Shown piece by piece: positions 19,746-28,657 of a DNA stretch of 46,595 nucleotides. The stretch is from Actinophytocola sp. GTDB lineage: Bacteria > Actinomycetota > Actinomycetes > Mycobacteriales > Pseudonocardiaceae. Positions within the stretch are counted from its first letter, which is position 1. Every line of letters begins with the position of its first letter. The notes below the pieces were generated by a model. It worked only from the letters and a program-made list of their open reading frames with translations, was not told where the DNA came from and did no database searches. Position numbers and translations under genes: made by a program. The stretch is taken from assembly GCA_009377475.1 (NCBI GenBank), contig WHTY01000028.1, positions 1 to 46,595 on the forward strand. Direction: 5' to 3'.

Positions 19746-21308
19746 ATGGGGCGACACAGCAGGCCCGAACCGCCCCCGAGCCGACGCAGCCCCGACACGT
19801 CCACTCGCTCGGCTCCGCAGGGACGCAGGCGACGCGCGATCGACGACGAGCACCCCAGCGGCCCACTCCCCCAGTTCTCCGACTACCCCGAATCGGTGTC
19901 GTTCCCCGACGACCTCAGTGATCTCGACGCGCCCACCCGCAGGAACCCGTCCGGCGAGGACATCAGCGGGCTGACCGGCACGGACGGCACCGAGTCCGGA
20001 TACTTCGACGGCGCCGGGTACTTCAGCGACTTCGGCGGCTACACCGACCTCGGCGAGTCTCGTGAGGACCTGCGCGAGGACCCCGACGTGCGCGTACTGG
20101 CGGGCCTCGGGTACGACCTCGGGAACCCGGACGACGTCGAGAGCTTCGACGGCGTCGGGGGTATCGAGGAGCTGGAAGCCCCCACGACGAAGACCTCGCC
20201 CGACGACCTGGACGTCCCGACCACCAAGACGTCCAGCGAGCCGGAGCTGGAGGCGCCCACGACGAAGACGTCGTTCGGCCGCAAGCGCCGCCGTCGCCGC
20301 GAGGCTGAGCTGGACGTGCCGGAAGACCTGGACGCGCCCACCCGCAAGCACACGCCCGGCCCGAAGCGACGTCGCGCGGAGCCCACCGAGGACGAGCTGC
20401 GACGCAAGCGCCGCCGGTCGGCGGAGAAGGCAGGGCGGCGCGCCGCGGCGGCGGAGTCCGCACCGGCACCGGAGGAGGATGTCGCGTCGGACGAGGATGT
20501 GGCCGCTGCCCCGCGTGCGGCGTCGTCCCGTGCGGCGTCGTCCCGTGCGGCGTCGTCCCGCGAGGTACCCCCGGAGCGACCGTCCGAGACCAGCGCGGAG
20601 ATCGCGAAACGCTCCGCCGACGCGCGACCGGGGCCATGGTCGAAGTACGCGACATCGAAGCGCTCGGAGTCGTCCCGCTCGGAGCCCAAGCCCCGCACGG
20701 AGCCGGACGACGAGTCCGACGACACGACGTCTCGCTCGGCGGGGCAGCCGAGCGAGACCGGCTACCACCGCGCCGTCTCGACCCGGCGCGGGATCGCGAA
20801 GTGGCCCATCGCGGTCGCCGCCGTGCTCGCGCTGCTCGCGCTCGGCGGGCTCGGCGCGGTCTGGGCGAACAAGGCGCTCAACGCCCAAGCCGAGGCCGAG
20901 GCCAACAGCTGCACCGAGGGCACAAGCACGCTGCGCGTGACGACGACCCCGACCATCGAGGACGACGTCGCCGCCGCCGCGAAGAACTGGAACGACAAGA
21001 AGCCGCCGGTGTACTCACACTGCGTCACTATCACGGTCACCGCGGCGGCCTCGGACAAGGTGCTGCCGACGCTGCGCGAGGCCGACGCCAAGACGGTCCC
21101 CGCCGCGTGGATCACGCCATCGGCAGAGTGGGCCGAGAAGCTGGCGAAGACGAACCCGGAACGCGTGTCGAGTACGGCGAAGCCGCTGAAGAACGCCAGC
21201 GGCACGTACTACACGTACGTCGTCGTGGGCGGCGAAGGCGTCGACGAGATCCAGCAGCGCGCCGCGCAGCAGTTCCGCGACTACGTGCGGGAGGCCGTGG
21301 CGCAGTAG
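19746..21308 (+). CDS. Single-pass membrane protein with long disordered cytoplasmic region and PTTKT-like repeats
   Basis: A 520-aa protein. Residues 1-350 are charged, Pro/Ser/Arg-rich and apparently disordered; one membrane helix follows (about 353-375), then a small extracytoplasmic domain (about 389-520). The outer domain (LRVTTTPTIEDDVAAAAKNW..., WITPSAEWAEKL) resembles the first lobe of the substrate-binding module fused to VWA domains in other actinobacterial proteins, but is cut short. The cytoplasmic part contains five related motifs: LDAPTRR (60-66), LEAPTTKTS (143-151), LDVPTTKTS (155-163), LEAPTTKTS (168-176) and LDAPTRKHT (195-203), plus a threefold AASSR repeat (258-272). Acidic residues before clustered threonines resemble kinase targets and FHA ligands, but this is inference. 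ATG 19746 is preceded by AAAGGA. Confidence 0.7.
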   Translation: MGRHSRPEPPPSRRSPDTSTRSAPQGRRRRAIDDEHPSGPLPQFSDYPESVSFPDDLSDLDAPTRRNPSGEDISGLTGTDGTESGYFDGAGYFSDFGGYTDLGESREDLREDPDVRVLAGLGYDLGNPDDVESFDGVGGIEELEAPTTKTSPDDLDVPTTKTSSEPELEAPTTKTSFGRKRRRRREAELDVPEDLDAPTRKHTPGPKRRRAEPTEDELRRKRRRSAEKAGRRAAAAESAPAPEEDVASDEDVAAAPRAASSRAASSRAASSREVPPERPSETSAEIAKRSADARPGPWSKYATSKRSESSRSEPKPRTEPDDESDDTTSRSAGQPSETGYHRAVSTRRGIAKWPIAVAAVLALLALGGLGAVWANKALNAQAEAEANSCTEGTSTLRVTTTPTIEDDVAAAAKNWNDKKPPVYSHCVTITVTAAASDKVLPTLREADAKTVPAAWITPSAEWAEKLAKTNPERVSSTAKPLKNASGTYYTYVVVGGEGVDEIQQRAAQQFRDYVREAVAQ

Positions 21309-21402
21309 CCCGGGCGAAGCGGGGGCTGTGCCGAGGTGAGTCACCCCACCTGGCGCACCGGCACACCGGGGTCGTCGTCCGATCACCAGGCATGATGCTG
21401 GA

Positions 21403-22671
21403 GTGACCACCCGCGCGCCCGCAGCCCCGACGCGACGGCACGTGCGCCGTCGAGCGCTCGCGCTGCTGCTGATCGGCACGACCGTCGTGCACACGACGAT
21501 GTTCCTGGCGAAGCCGATCGTGTCGTATCGGGTGCTCGCGCTCGGCGGTGACGAGATCGACGTCGGTGTGGTCGCGGCGGCGAGCGCGCTGCTGCCGATA
21601 TTCCTCGCGATTCCAATGGGCCGGTTCTCCGACCGGGGACGAGCGCCGGTGCTGCTGGTGTCCGGCGGGATCGTGCTGATCGCCGGGCCGATCGGGCTGG
21701 CCAACGTCGAGTCGATCCTCGGCGTCGGACTGGTCAACGCCGCCTACGGGTTCGGGCTGCTGGCGTTGATGGTCGCCGGGCAGGCGGTCGTGGTGGCGCT
21801 GTCCGGGCAGGGCGAGCACGACCGCAACTTCGGCTGGTTCACCGCGTCGGCGTCGTTGGGCCAGATGCTCGGACCGCTGCTGGGCGGCTGGGTGATGGGC
21901 GCGTCGAGCGGACCGCTCCTGGCCGACACCACGGCGGCGTTCCTGACCGGCAGCGGCGTCGCGGTCGGCGCGTTGCTCGCGTACGGCTTGGTTGTGGTGG
22001 TGTTGCGGGGCAGCGCGGCATTCGGGCCGAGCGTGCCGCGAGCGGGTGAGCCTGACGGTGAATCTGGCGCTGATGGCCGCGCCGACGCGGACGGTGCCGG
22101 ACGTGGTTCCGCGTTGGCGCTGCTGCGGAATCGGCAGCTCGCGGTGGCGGTGTTCGTCAGCTTCGCGTTCATCTCCGGCGTCGATCTGCTGATCGCCTAC
22201 CTGCCGGTGTTCGGGGAACACGCCGGGCTGTCCCCCAGCCTGGTCGGGGTGATGCTCGCGATCAGGGCCGGGCTGTCGTTCATCACGCGGCTGTTCCTCG
22301 ACACCCTGGTGCGCTTCGCCGGACGTCTCGTGGTGATCGTGGTCAGCGCCGCCGTGGCGACGGCGACGATGCTGGCCATCGTCGTCAGCTCGGGGCCGTT
22401 CGTGCTCGGTGTGCTGATGGTGCTGCTCGGTCTGACGCTGGGCCTCGGCCAGCCGCTGACGATGACCTGGGTCGTGGAGCAGGCCCCGCAGCGGCTGCGC
22501 GCGACGGCGCTGGCGCTGCGCATCACCGGCAACCGCGTCGCGCAGACGACCGCGCCCGCGCTCGCGGGTGGCTTCTCCAGCCTGCTCGGCGTCGCGGGTC
22601 CGTTCGTGCTCGCCGCCATCCTGCTCGGCGCGGCGGGCGCCAGCGTCGTCCCGTTCCTCCGAAACCGCTGA
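21403..22671 (+). CDS. MFS transporter
   Basis: Major facilitator superfamily permease of 422 aa with about twelve hydrophobic helices and a hydrophilic central loop (about 205-235) between the two six-helix halves. IPMGRFSDRGRAPVLL is the motif A-like loop between helices 2 and 3. The closest general type is drug or sugar efflux, but no substrate-specific feature is visible. GTG start at 21403 with a modest GGAG. It stands alone, about 95 bp after the preceding gene, and runs convergently to the Doc gene with only 12 bp between stop codons. Confidence 0.85.
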   Translation: MTTRAPAAPTRRHVRRRALALLLIGTTVVHTTMFLAKPIVSYRVLALGGDEIDVGVVAAASALLPIFLAIPMGRFSDRGRAPVLLVSGGIVLIAGPIGLANVESILGVGLVNAAYGFGLLALMVAGQAVVVALSGQGEHDRNFGWFTASASLGQMLGPLLGGWVMGASSGPLLADTTAAFLTGSGVAVGALLAYGLVVVVLRGSAAFGPSVPRAGEPDGESGADGRADADGAGRGSALALLRNRQLAVAVFVSFAFISGVDLLIAYLPVFGEHAGLSPSLVGVMLAIRAGLSFITRLFLDTLVRFAGRLVVIVVSAAVATATMLAIVVSSGPFVLGVLMVLLGLTLGLGQPLTMTWVVEQAPQRLRATALALRITGNRVAQTTAPALAGGFSSLLGVAGPFVLAAILLGAAGASVVPFLRNR

Positions 22672-22683
22672 GCCGCTGGCCGC

Positions 22684-23055
22684 TCACCACGCCGTGGTCG
22701 TGAGCCTCGCGGCGATCAGATCGACGTCGTCCAGTTCGCCAGCGGCGACTGCCATCACCAGTTCGTAGGCTTCGTCGTTGGTGAGCGTCAGCCGCAGGCC
22801 GTTGACACCGAGGAAGGCGACAGTCGCGGCCAGTGCCAGTCGCTTGTTGCCGTCGACGAGCGGATGATTGCGGGCGAGGGAATGCAGCAACGCGGCCGCT
22901 TTCTCAATGAGCGACGGGTAGGCGTCTTTCCCGAAGATCATGGCCTGCGGACGCGCGAGCGCGGACTCCAGCATGCCCGCATCGCGGATAGGGACGTCAC
23001 CGGCAAGGGTGCGGTCCGCGATATGCAGCAGGTCCTCAAATTCGAGATGGATCAT
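22684..23055 (-). CDS. doc: Doc-type toxin (Fic/Doc family)
   Basis: Toxin of a type II toxin-antitoxin pair, 123 aa. The Fic/Doc active-site motif is seen as HPLVDGNKRLA (residues 64-74), with the His and the GNKR anion-binding loop intact. Doc proteins inactivate EF-Tu by phosphorylation rather than AMPylating targets. The start codon overlaps the antitoxin stop in ATGA, so the order is antitoxin then toxin, coupled. All catalytic residues are present, so it is probably functional. Confidence 0.92.
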   Translation of the reverse strand: MIHLEFEDLLHIADRTLAGDVPIRDAGMLESALARPQAMIFGKDAYPSLIEKAAALLHSLARNHPLVDGNKRLALAATVAFLGVNGLRLTLTNDEAYELVMAVAAGELDDVDLIAARLTTTAW

Positions 23056-23255
23056 TCGCCGAGACGCCGCAACGCCTCGGCGTAGCGGGGCAGTTCGGAG
23101 TCGAGGACGCGGTCAACGAGGTCCCGCTTGCTCGCACGCTCGATGTAGTCCCGCACGGCGGTGCGTGCGACGTCCTGCATCGACCGATTCTCCAGCTCGG
23201 CGCGCCGACGCAGCGCGTCGGCCTCGTCGTCCGAAAGCCGCAGTGTCATCGCCAT
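23052..23255 (-). CDS. Ribbon-helix-helix antitoxin of the Doc pair
   Basis: A 67-aa protein starting MAMTLRLSDDEADALRRRAE, a CopG/Arc-type ribbon-helix-helix DNA-binding N-terminus, followed by a C-terminal segment that should wrap the toxin. This replaces the Phd antitoxin of the P1 system. The ATG at 23255 lies 6 bp from a perfect palindrome (23261-23284). There is no Shine-Dalgarno sequence, so the transcript may be leaderless. It overlaps doc by 4 bp. Confidence 0.88.
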   Translation of the reverse strand: MAMTLRLSDDEADALRRRAELENRSMQDVARTAVRDYIERASKRDLVDRVLDSELPRYAEALRRLGE

Positions 23256-23260
23256 GCGTA

Positions 23261-23284
23261 GATGGTATCAGAGTTGATACCATC
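23261..23284 (-). promoter_or_regulatory. Palindromic operator of the Doc toxin-antitoxin operon
   Basis: GATGGTATCA (23261-23270) and TGATACCATC (23275-23284) form a perfect 10-bp dyad with a 4-bp centre, immediately upstream of the antitoxin start. TACCAT inside it could serve as a -10 for a leaderless message. It is the expected site for autorepression by the ribbon-helix-helix antitoxin. Confidence 0.8.
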
Positions 23285-23306
23285 GCCTCAGATACGGCAC
23301 CCTGCG

Positions 23307-23834
23307 TCAGGCGAACAGGTCCTCGGCGGAGGTAGCGGTCGCGGCCTTGCGTACCCACGTGTCGAGCTGGTCGAGGTCGGCGCACTGGGTAATGCGGACG
23401 CGCGCGGCCCCGGGCACGGTGATACCACGCGCCGCGAGCACCGTCAGCACCGAATCCGCCTTCGCCGCGGCGGCACCTTCGGAGCGGCCTTCGGCGCGGA
23501 GCATCTCTGCGGTGGTCACGTAAGCCTCCTCTGCCTCAGGTCCCAGTTGTGCGAACAGGTCCTGTAACTCCCCGGTGGGCGCCTCACCCACGCTCTCAAT
23601 GTACGTCAACAGTGTCACGAAATCCTCGATGCCGCCTGAATCGTGCAGGATCGCGCGCAGATCGTCGACCCATTTTCGCAGTTCATCGGCTATCCGAGGG
23701 TTGCCGGCCGCGATCTTGAGCAAGAGCAGTGTCACCCGGGCTTGCGGGGTCAGCGGCCGGGCCCGCAACGCCTGCTCATCGACGCACGCCAGGTCATCGA
23801 GGAGAAACCGGAATCGCGGCAGATAGGGCCGCAC
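23307..23834 (-). pseudogene. C-terminal fragment of an Rpn-type (PD-(D/E)XK) protein
   Basis: An open frame of 175 aa (GTG at 23834), with LLDDLACVDEQALRARPLTP, KWVDDLRAILHD, LFAQLGPEAEEAYVTTAEML and a Gly/Ala/Glu-rich linker. This resembles the C-terminal half of actinobacterial Rpn-family recombination-promoting nuclease/putative transposase proteins. The frame is open only about 15 further codons upstream before a TGA, and gcvP begins 76 bp away, so there is no room for the N-terminal nuclease domain. I therefore regard it as a 5'-truncated remnant. Whether a short protein is still made cannot be told. Confidence 0.5.
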
Positions 23835-23910
23835 CGCGTCGGCGGCGTCGCGGTCGAGGTCGAGCAGGCACGGAAAGCGTCATACAGCGCGCCGGAGCGC
23901 GCCGCGAGTC

Positions 23911-26823
23911 TCAGGACTCGAACGCCTCCGGGGACGGGCAGGAGCACACCAGGTTGCGGTCGCCGCCCGCCTGGTCGATGCGGCCGACCGGCGGCCAGAT
24001 CTTCGTGCCGGGATCCCCTGCGGGGAACACGCCGACCTCGCGGCTGTACGGCCGGTCCCACTCCCCCGCGATGGACGACGCCGTGTGCGGGGCGTGCCGC
24101 AGCGGGCTGTCCTCCAGCGGCCACTCGCCGGACGCCACCCGATCGCTCTCCCGCTTGATCGCGATCATCGCGTCGCAGAAGCGGTCCAGTTCGGCCAGGC
24201 TTTCGCTCTCGGTCGGCTCCACCATCAGCGTGCCCGCGACCGGGAACGACATCGTCGGCGCGTGCAGGCCGTAGTCGGCGAGGCGCTTGGCGACGTCGTC
24301 CACGGTCACGCCGGTCGCCTTGGTCATCGGCCGCAGGTCCAGGATGCACTCGTGCGCGACCAGACCGTCCGCGCCCGCGTAGAGCACCGGGAAGTGCTCG
24401 TCCAGCCTGCGCGCGACGTAGTTCGCCGCCGCGACCGCGGTCAGGGTTGCGTCCCGCAGCCCGTCGGCGCCCATCATCCGCACGTACGCCCACGAGATCG
24501 GCAGGATCGACGCGCTGCCCCACGGCGCGGCGCTGATCGGCCCGACACCGGTCTCCGGGCCCGCCGTCGGCTGTAGCGGGTGGTTCGGCAGGAACGGCGC
24601 CAGGTGCTCCCGCACGCCGATCGGCCCGACACCGGGACCACCGCCGCCGTGCGGGATGCAGAACGTCTTGTGCAGGTTCAGGTGCGACACGTCGGAGCCG
24701 AACTTGCCGTAGCGCGCCAGCCCGATCAGCGCGTTCAGGTTCGCGCCGTCGACGTAGACCTGCCCGCCGTTGTCGTGGATGATCCCGCAGACCTCTCGCA
24801 CGGTGTCCTCGTAGACGCCGTGCGTGGAGGGGTAGGTGATCATGATCGCGGCGAGGTCGTCCGCGTGCTTCTCGGCCACCTCACGCAGGTGCGCCAGGTC
24901 GATGTTGCCCTGGTCGTCGCACTTCACGACGACCACGCGCATCCCGGCCATCACGGCACTGGCGGCGTTGGTGCCGTGCGCACTGGACGGGATCAGGCAG
25001 ACGTCGCGCTCCGCCTCGCCCCGGCTGCGGTGGTACGCCCGGATCGCCAGCAGCCCGGCGAACTCGCCCTGGCTGCCCGCGTTGGGCTGCAACGACACCG
25101 CGTCGTAGCCGGTGATCTCGGCCAGCCACCGCTCAAGGTCGCTGATGATCCGCAGCATCCCGGCCGCGTCCTCGACCGGCGCGAACGGATGCAGGTCCGC
25201 GAACGCGGGCCACGTGATCGGCTCCATCTCGGCCGCCGCGTTGAGCTTCATGGTGCAGGAGCCGAGCGGGATCATGCTGCGGTCCAGCGCCACGTCCTTG
25301 TCCGCCAGCGTGCGCAGGTAGCGCAGCAGCGACGTCTCGGAGCGGTGACTGTGGAAGACAGGATGGGTCAGGTAGTCGCTGGTACGCGCCAGCGACTCCG
25401 GGATCGCGTCGACTGTCTCCGCGTCCAGGACGTCCACATCGGACACCGAGAGCCCGAACGCCTTCCACACCAGCGAGATGTGCTCGCGCGTGGTGGTCTC
25501 GTCGCAGGTGATGCCGACGCGGTCGTCGTCCACCTGCAACAGGTTCACGCCGAGCCCACGCGCCTGCTCGACAACGGCCGCCGCCCTGCCGGGCACCGAC
25601 GCGCGCACCGTGTCGAAGAACGCCTCGTGCTGCACCGCGACGCCGCCCTGGCGGAGTCCGGCCGCGACCACGGTCGCCATCCGGTGCGCCCGCTGCGCGA
25701 TCGCGCGCAGACCATCGGGGCCGTGGTAGACGGCGTAGGTCGCGGCGATCACCGCGAGCAACACCTGCGCGGTGCAGATGTTCGACGTCGCCTTCTCGCG
25801 ACGAATGTGCTGCTCCCGCGTCTGCAACGCCAGCCGGTACGCCTGCTTGCCCTCGGAGTCGACGCTGACGCCGACCAGCCGGCCCGGCAACTGCCGCTCA
25901 AGCCCCTCGCGCACTGCGAGGTACCCGGCGTGCGGGCCGCCGAAGCCGATCGGCACGCCGAACCGCTGCGCCGAACCGACGACGACGTCCGCGCCGATTT
26001 CGCCGGGCGGGCGCACCAGCGTCAGCGCCAGCGGGTCAGCCGCGACCGCGACCGAACCGCCCAGCTCCTTGGCCTCGGCGATCACCGCCTCCTGGTCGCG
26101 CAGCACACCGGACGCGCCGGGGTAGGACAGCAGCACGCCGAAGAAGTCGCCGTCGATCCCGGCGGCGGAGATGCCGTTCGACAGGTCCGCGACGACGATC
26201 TCGATGCCCAGCGGCTCCGCGCGGGTCTCGATCACCGAGATCGTCTGCGGCAGCGTGTCGGCGTCCACCACGAAGCGGGACGACGTGTTCTTGCGGGCGG
26301 CGCGGCGGATCAGCGTCATCGCCTCGGCGGCGGCGGTGGACTCGTCCAGCATCGAGGCGTTCGCGATCGGCAGCCCGGTCAGGTCCGCGATCAGCGTCTG
26401 GAAGTTCAGCAGCGCCTCCAGCCTGCCCTGCGAGATCTCCGGCTGGTACGGCGTGTACGCGGTGTACCAGGCGGGGTTCTCCAGCACGGCACGACGAATC
26501 ACCGGCGGCGTGACGGTGCCGTGATAGCCGAGCCCTATCAAGTGCGTCATCGGCCGGTTCTGGGCGGCCAGCTCGCGCAGCTCAGCGAGCGCCTGCGCCT
26601 CGGTGGCGGGTGCGGGCAGCCCGCGCGTGTGCCCGGTGTCGCCCTGGTCGCGGATGGAGTCGGGCACGGCCGTGTCGGCCAACGTCTCCAGCGAGTCGAC
26701 GCCGATGGTCTCCAGCATCCGCCGGAGCTGGTCGTCGTCGGGGCCGATGTGCCGTCGCGTGAACGGGATGCCCTGCTCCAGCTCGGCGAGCGGGCGGCGG
26801 TTCGTTGGCTGGCGAGGTGTCAT
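23911..26823 (-). CDS. gcvP: Glycine dehydrogenase (aminomethyl-transferring), P protein
   Basis: The pyridoxal-phosphate decarboxylase of the glycine cleavage system: it decarboxylates glycine and passes the aminomethyl group to lipoylated GcvH. It is a single-chain form of about 970 aa with both homologous halves; the PLP lysine is in [18 protein letters not shown]. The N-terminus carries [12 protein letters not shown] and the first half [14 protein letters not shown] choose ATG 26823 because CCGGAGG lies 7 bp upstream; an in-frame ATG at 26841 would place that ribosome site inside the coding sequence. A tandem glycine riboswitch precedes it (26880-27118). gcvT and gcvH are not in the window. 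The order gcvP/resR/DUF151/ftsR/garA matches Rv1832-Rv1827. Confidence 0.96.
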   Translation of the reverse strand: MTPRQPTNRRPLAELEQGIPFTRRHIGPDDDQLRRMLETIGVDSLETLADTAVPDSIRDQGDTGHTRGLPAPATEAQALAELRELAAQNRPMTHLIGLGYHGTVTPPVIRRAVLENPAWYTAYTPYQPEISQGRLEALLNFQTLIADLTGLPIANASMLDESTAAAEAMTLIRRAARKNTSSRFVVDADTLPQTISVIETRAEPLGIEIVVADLSNGISAAGIDGDFFGVLLSYPGASGVLRDQEAVIAEAKELGGSVAVAADPLALTLVRPPGEIGADVVVGSAQRFGVPIGFGGPHAGYLAVREGLERQLPGRLVGVSVDSEGKQAYRLALQTREQHIRREKATSNICTAQVLLAVIAATYAVYHGPDGLRAIAQRAHRMATVVAAGLRQGGVAVQHEAFFDTVRASVPGRAAAVVEQARGLGVNLLQVDDDRVGITCDETTTREHISLVWKAFGLSVSDVDVLDAETVDAIPESLARTSDYLTHPVFHSHRSETSLLRYLRTLADKDVALDRSMIPLGSCTMKLNAAAEMEPITWPAFADLHPFAPVEDAAGMLRIISDLERWLAEITGYDAVSLQPNAGSQGEFAGLLAIRAYHRSRGEAERDVCLIPSSAHGTNAASAVMAGMRVVVVKCDDQGNIDLAHLREVAEKHADDLAAIMITYPSTHGVYEDTVREVCGIIHDNGGQVYVDGANLNALIGLARYGKFGSDVSHLNLHKTFCIPHGGGGPGVGPIGVREHLAPFLPNHPLQPTAGPETGVGPISAAPWGSASILPISWAYVRMMGADGLRDATLTAVAAANYVARRLDEHFPVLYAGADGLVAHECILDLRPMTKATGVTVDDVAKRLADYGLHAPTMSFPVAGTLMVEPTESESLAELDRFCDAMIAIKRESDRVASGEWPLEDSPLRHAPHTASSIAGEWDRPYSREVGVFPAGDPGTKIWPPVGRIDQAGGDRNLVCSCPSPEAFES

Positions 26824-26849
26824 ACGCGTGCCTCCGGTCATCGGGTTCC

Positions 26850-26874
26850 GGCCACGGACACCGCGTCCGCGGCC
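26850..26874 (-). promoter_or_regulatory. Hairpin abutting the glycine riboswitch, possible expression platform
   Basis: GGCCACGGAC (26850-26859) and GTCCGCGGCC (26865-26874) form a 10-bp stem (one mismatch) between the 3' end of aptamer 2 and the gcvP ribosome site. No U tract follows, so control may be by Rho, by translation or by a U-less terminator. Confidence 0.5.
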
Positions 26875-26879
26875 CTCCC

Positions 26880-27118
26880 CCTCTGTCCGTGCCCGATACT
26901 CGGGCGCCTGAGAGCTTCACCCGCCCGACGTCTCGCGAGACGCCCGGCGCGCTTGCACCTTCGGCGGGGCCCGATGGCGACGTCGCCGTGGGCCCGCTTT
27001 CCAGAGGCAGCTTCCCCGAGCGGTCCTGGGTGCCTGAGAGGTTCCGGGGAGGATTTGCTCCTTCGGCGCCGGTCACAGCACACGGGACGCGCGCTGCGAC
27101 CAGACTCTCCCGCTCGGG
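26880..27118 (-). ncRNA. Tandem glycine riboswitch (gcvT motif)
   Basis: Two glycine aptamers in the gcvP leader. Aptamer 1 (27015-27118) is closed by CCGCTCGGG/CCCGAGCGG (27110-27118 with 27015-27023) and shows GCGGGAGAGTC, GCCGAAGGAGCAA and AACCTCTCAGGC in RNA sense. Aptamer 2 (26880-27007) is closed by CCTCTG/CAGAGG and shows CTCTGGAAAG, GCCGAAGGTGCAAG, AGCTCTCAGGC and GACAGAGG. The linker is 7 nt. These are the hallmark sequences of the class. Glycine binding should turn on gcvP, so that glycine cleavage is induced by its substrate. Confidence 0.95.
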
Positions 27119-27191
27119 TTCAGCCTGTGCGTGCACCAGTCTACCGGTCCAAGCCAGCCCCTGGCGGGACCCGTGAGCTGAAACGCACGTC

Positions 27192-27755
27192 TTATCCGGT
27201 ACGCCGAGCCTTGCGACGCTCGGTCAGCTCGTCCGGCACCTGCCGGGCGACCTCGCCGCCATCGGCACGTTCGGCAGGGAACTCGTGGATGGAACCGGTA
27301 ATCTCCTGCATGGCGCCGCTGACGGCGATGCCGAACACGCCCTGCCCGCCCTGCAGTAAATCAACGATCTCCTCGGGCGATGTGCACTCGTACACCGTGG
27401 TGCCGTCGGAGAACAACGTCACGGAAGCCAGGTCCCGCACGCCGCGTTTACGCAGGTGCGCCACGGCGGTGCGAATGTTCTGCAGCGACACGCCCGCGTC
27501 GAGCAGCCGCTTGACGATCTTGAGGACGAGGAGGTCCTTGAACGAGTACAGCCGTTGCGACCCTGAGCCGTGCGCGGTGCGGATGCTCGGCTCGACGAGC
27601 TGGGTACGGGCCCAGTAGTCAAGCTGCCGGTAGCTGATGCCCGCGATCTGGCACGCGGCCGCGCCGCGGTAGCCGACGAGGTCGTCCGGCACCGTCGCGT
27701 CGGGAAACAGTTCGCCCTGCTCGCCCGTGACCCGCATGGGACCCTCTTCGACCAC
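27192..27755 (-). CDS. resR: MerR family regulator, ResR (Rv1830) type
   Basis: DNA-binding protein of 187 aa. The MerR-type winged helix is visible in ACQIAGISYRQLDYWARTQLVEPSI and GSGSQRLYSFKDLLVLKIVKRLLDAGVSLQNIR, followed by a C-terminal sensing/dimerisation region (TLFSDGTTVYECTSPEEIVDLL). Position between gcvP and the DUF151 nuclease matches Rv1830, named ResR for its link to antibiotic resilience; corynebacterial and mycobacterial relatives act in growth and division control. The GTG at 27755 has GGGAGG six bases upstream; ATG 27737 is an alternative with AGAGG. TGTGATTC occurs twice, 19 bp apart, upstream (27796-27822, minus strand) and may be a binding site. Confidence 0.85.
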   Translation of the reverse strand: MVEEGPMRVTGEQGELFPDATVPDDLVGYRGAAACQIAGISYRQLDYWARTQLVEPSIRTAHGSGSQRLYSFKDLLVLKIVKRLLDAGVSLQNIRTAVAHLRKRGVRDLASVTLFSDGTTVYECTSPEEIVDLLQGGQGVFGIAVSGAMQEITGSIHEFPAERADGGEVARQVPDELTERRKARRTG

Positions 27756-28000
27756 GCATACCTCCCACAGCTGCCGTGCAGTCGACGTACCGTGCGAATC
27801 ACACTGATCACGCTGAATCACATCGACGCGATTCGCCACGATTACCACTGACGGTATGCCTGTCCGACATGCCGGTCAACGCGACTCGCGGTGGGGCTCA
27901 AGTCGTTGTTGAGACTTACCTCGCAGCACAGGGCATGACCTGGCCCTTGTCAGCACCGCATAATCCGGTGTAGTGAATACTCCGGCTGGGTGAGCGCGCG

Positions 28001-28474
28001 CTAGGTGTCCGCGCCCCGGAAGTCCTCCGGCGAGACCGAGTCCAGGAACTCCCGGAACTTCTCGACCTCGTCCTCCTGCTCGTCCGGGATGATCAGCCCC
28101 GCCTCGTCGAGCACGGACTCCTCGGCGTGGATCGGCACCCCGGCGCGCAGCGCGAGCGCCACCGAGTCACTTGGCCGCGCGGAGACCTTGATGCCGCCGT
28201 CGAAGACCAGCTCGGCGAAGAAGGTGCCTTCCTTGAGGTCGGTGATCACGACCTGCTCCAGCTCCCGGCCCAGCGCACCGATGACCTCCTTGAGGAGGTC
28301 ATGGGTCAGCGGCCGCGCGGGACGCACGCCCTGCTGCTCCAGCGCGATCGCGGTCGCCTCGACGGAGCCGATCCAGATGGGGAGGTACCGCTCGCCCTCG
28401 GTTTCCCGCAGCAACAAGATCGGTGTGTTGGCGGGCAGTTCGACCCGCACACCAACGACGCGCATCTCGCTCAT
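28001..28474 (-). CDS. Bifunctional nuclease family protein (DUF151)
   Basis: Small cytoplasmic protein of 157 aa, matching Rv1829 by content and position. Family features are MRVVGVRVELPANTPILLLRE, YLPIWIGSVEATAIALEQQG, LTHDLLKEVIGALG and KVSARPSDSVALALRAGVPI. Plant members have RNase and DNase activity; the bacterial role is unsettled. It lies between two MerR genes on the same strand. ATG 28474 follows GGGAGGCGAGG. Confidence 0.92.
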   Translation of the reverse strand: MSEMRVVGVRVELPANTPILLLRETEGERYLPIWIGSVEATAIALEQQGVRPARPLTHDLLKEVIGALGRELEQVVITDLKEGTFFAELVFDGGIKVSARPSDSVALALRAGVPIHAEESVLDEAGLIIPDEQEDEVEKFREFLDSVSPEDFRGADT

Positions 28475-28657
28475 CGGGCCTCGCCTCCCTCTCTTGTGCG
28501 CGGGTTCAGCACCATCTTCAACCTTCCCGCATCGACACCGTCGACGCTACCCGTCATCCGAGCCGCGTGCCCAGCGCTGGGCCTCCACACAGCGTAGGCG
28601 TCATCGCCACCGACCTAAAGCCCCCATGGCCGACGAGTCGCGGCCTGAACCAGACCG

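Noticed and set aside
24580..27618. Long open frame on the plus strand
   Set aside because: Antisense to gcvP, the glycine riboswitch and resR; composition is artefactual.
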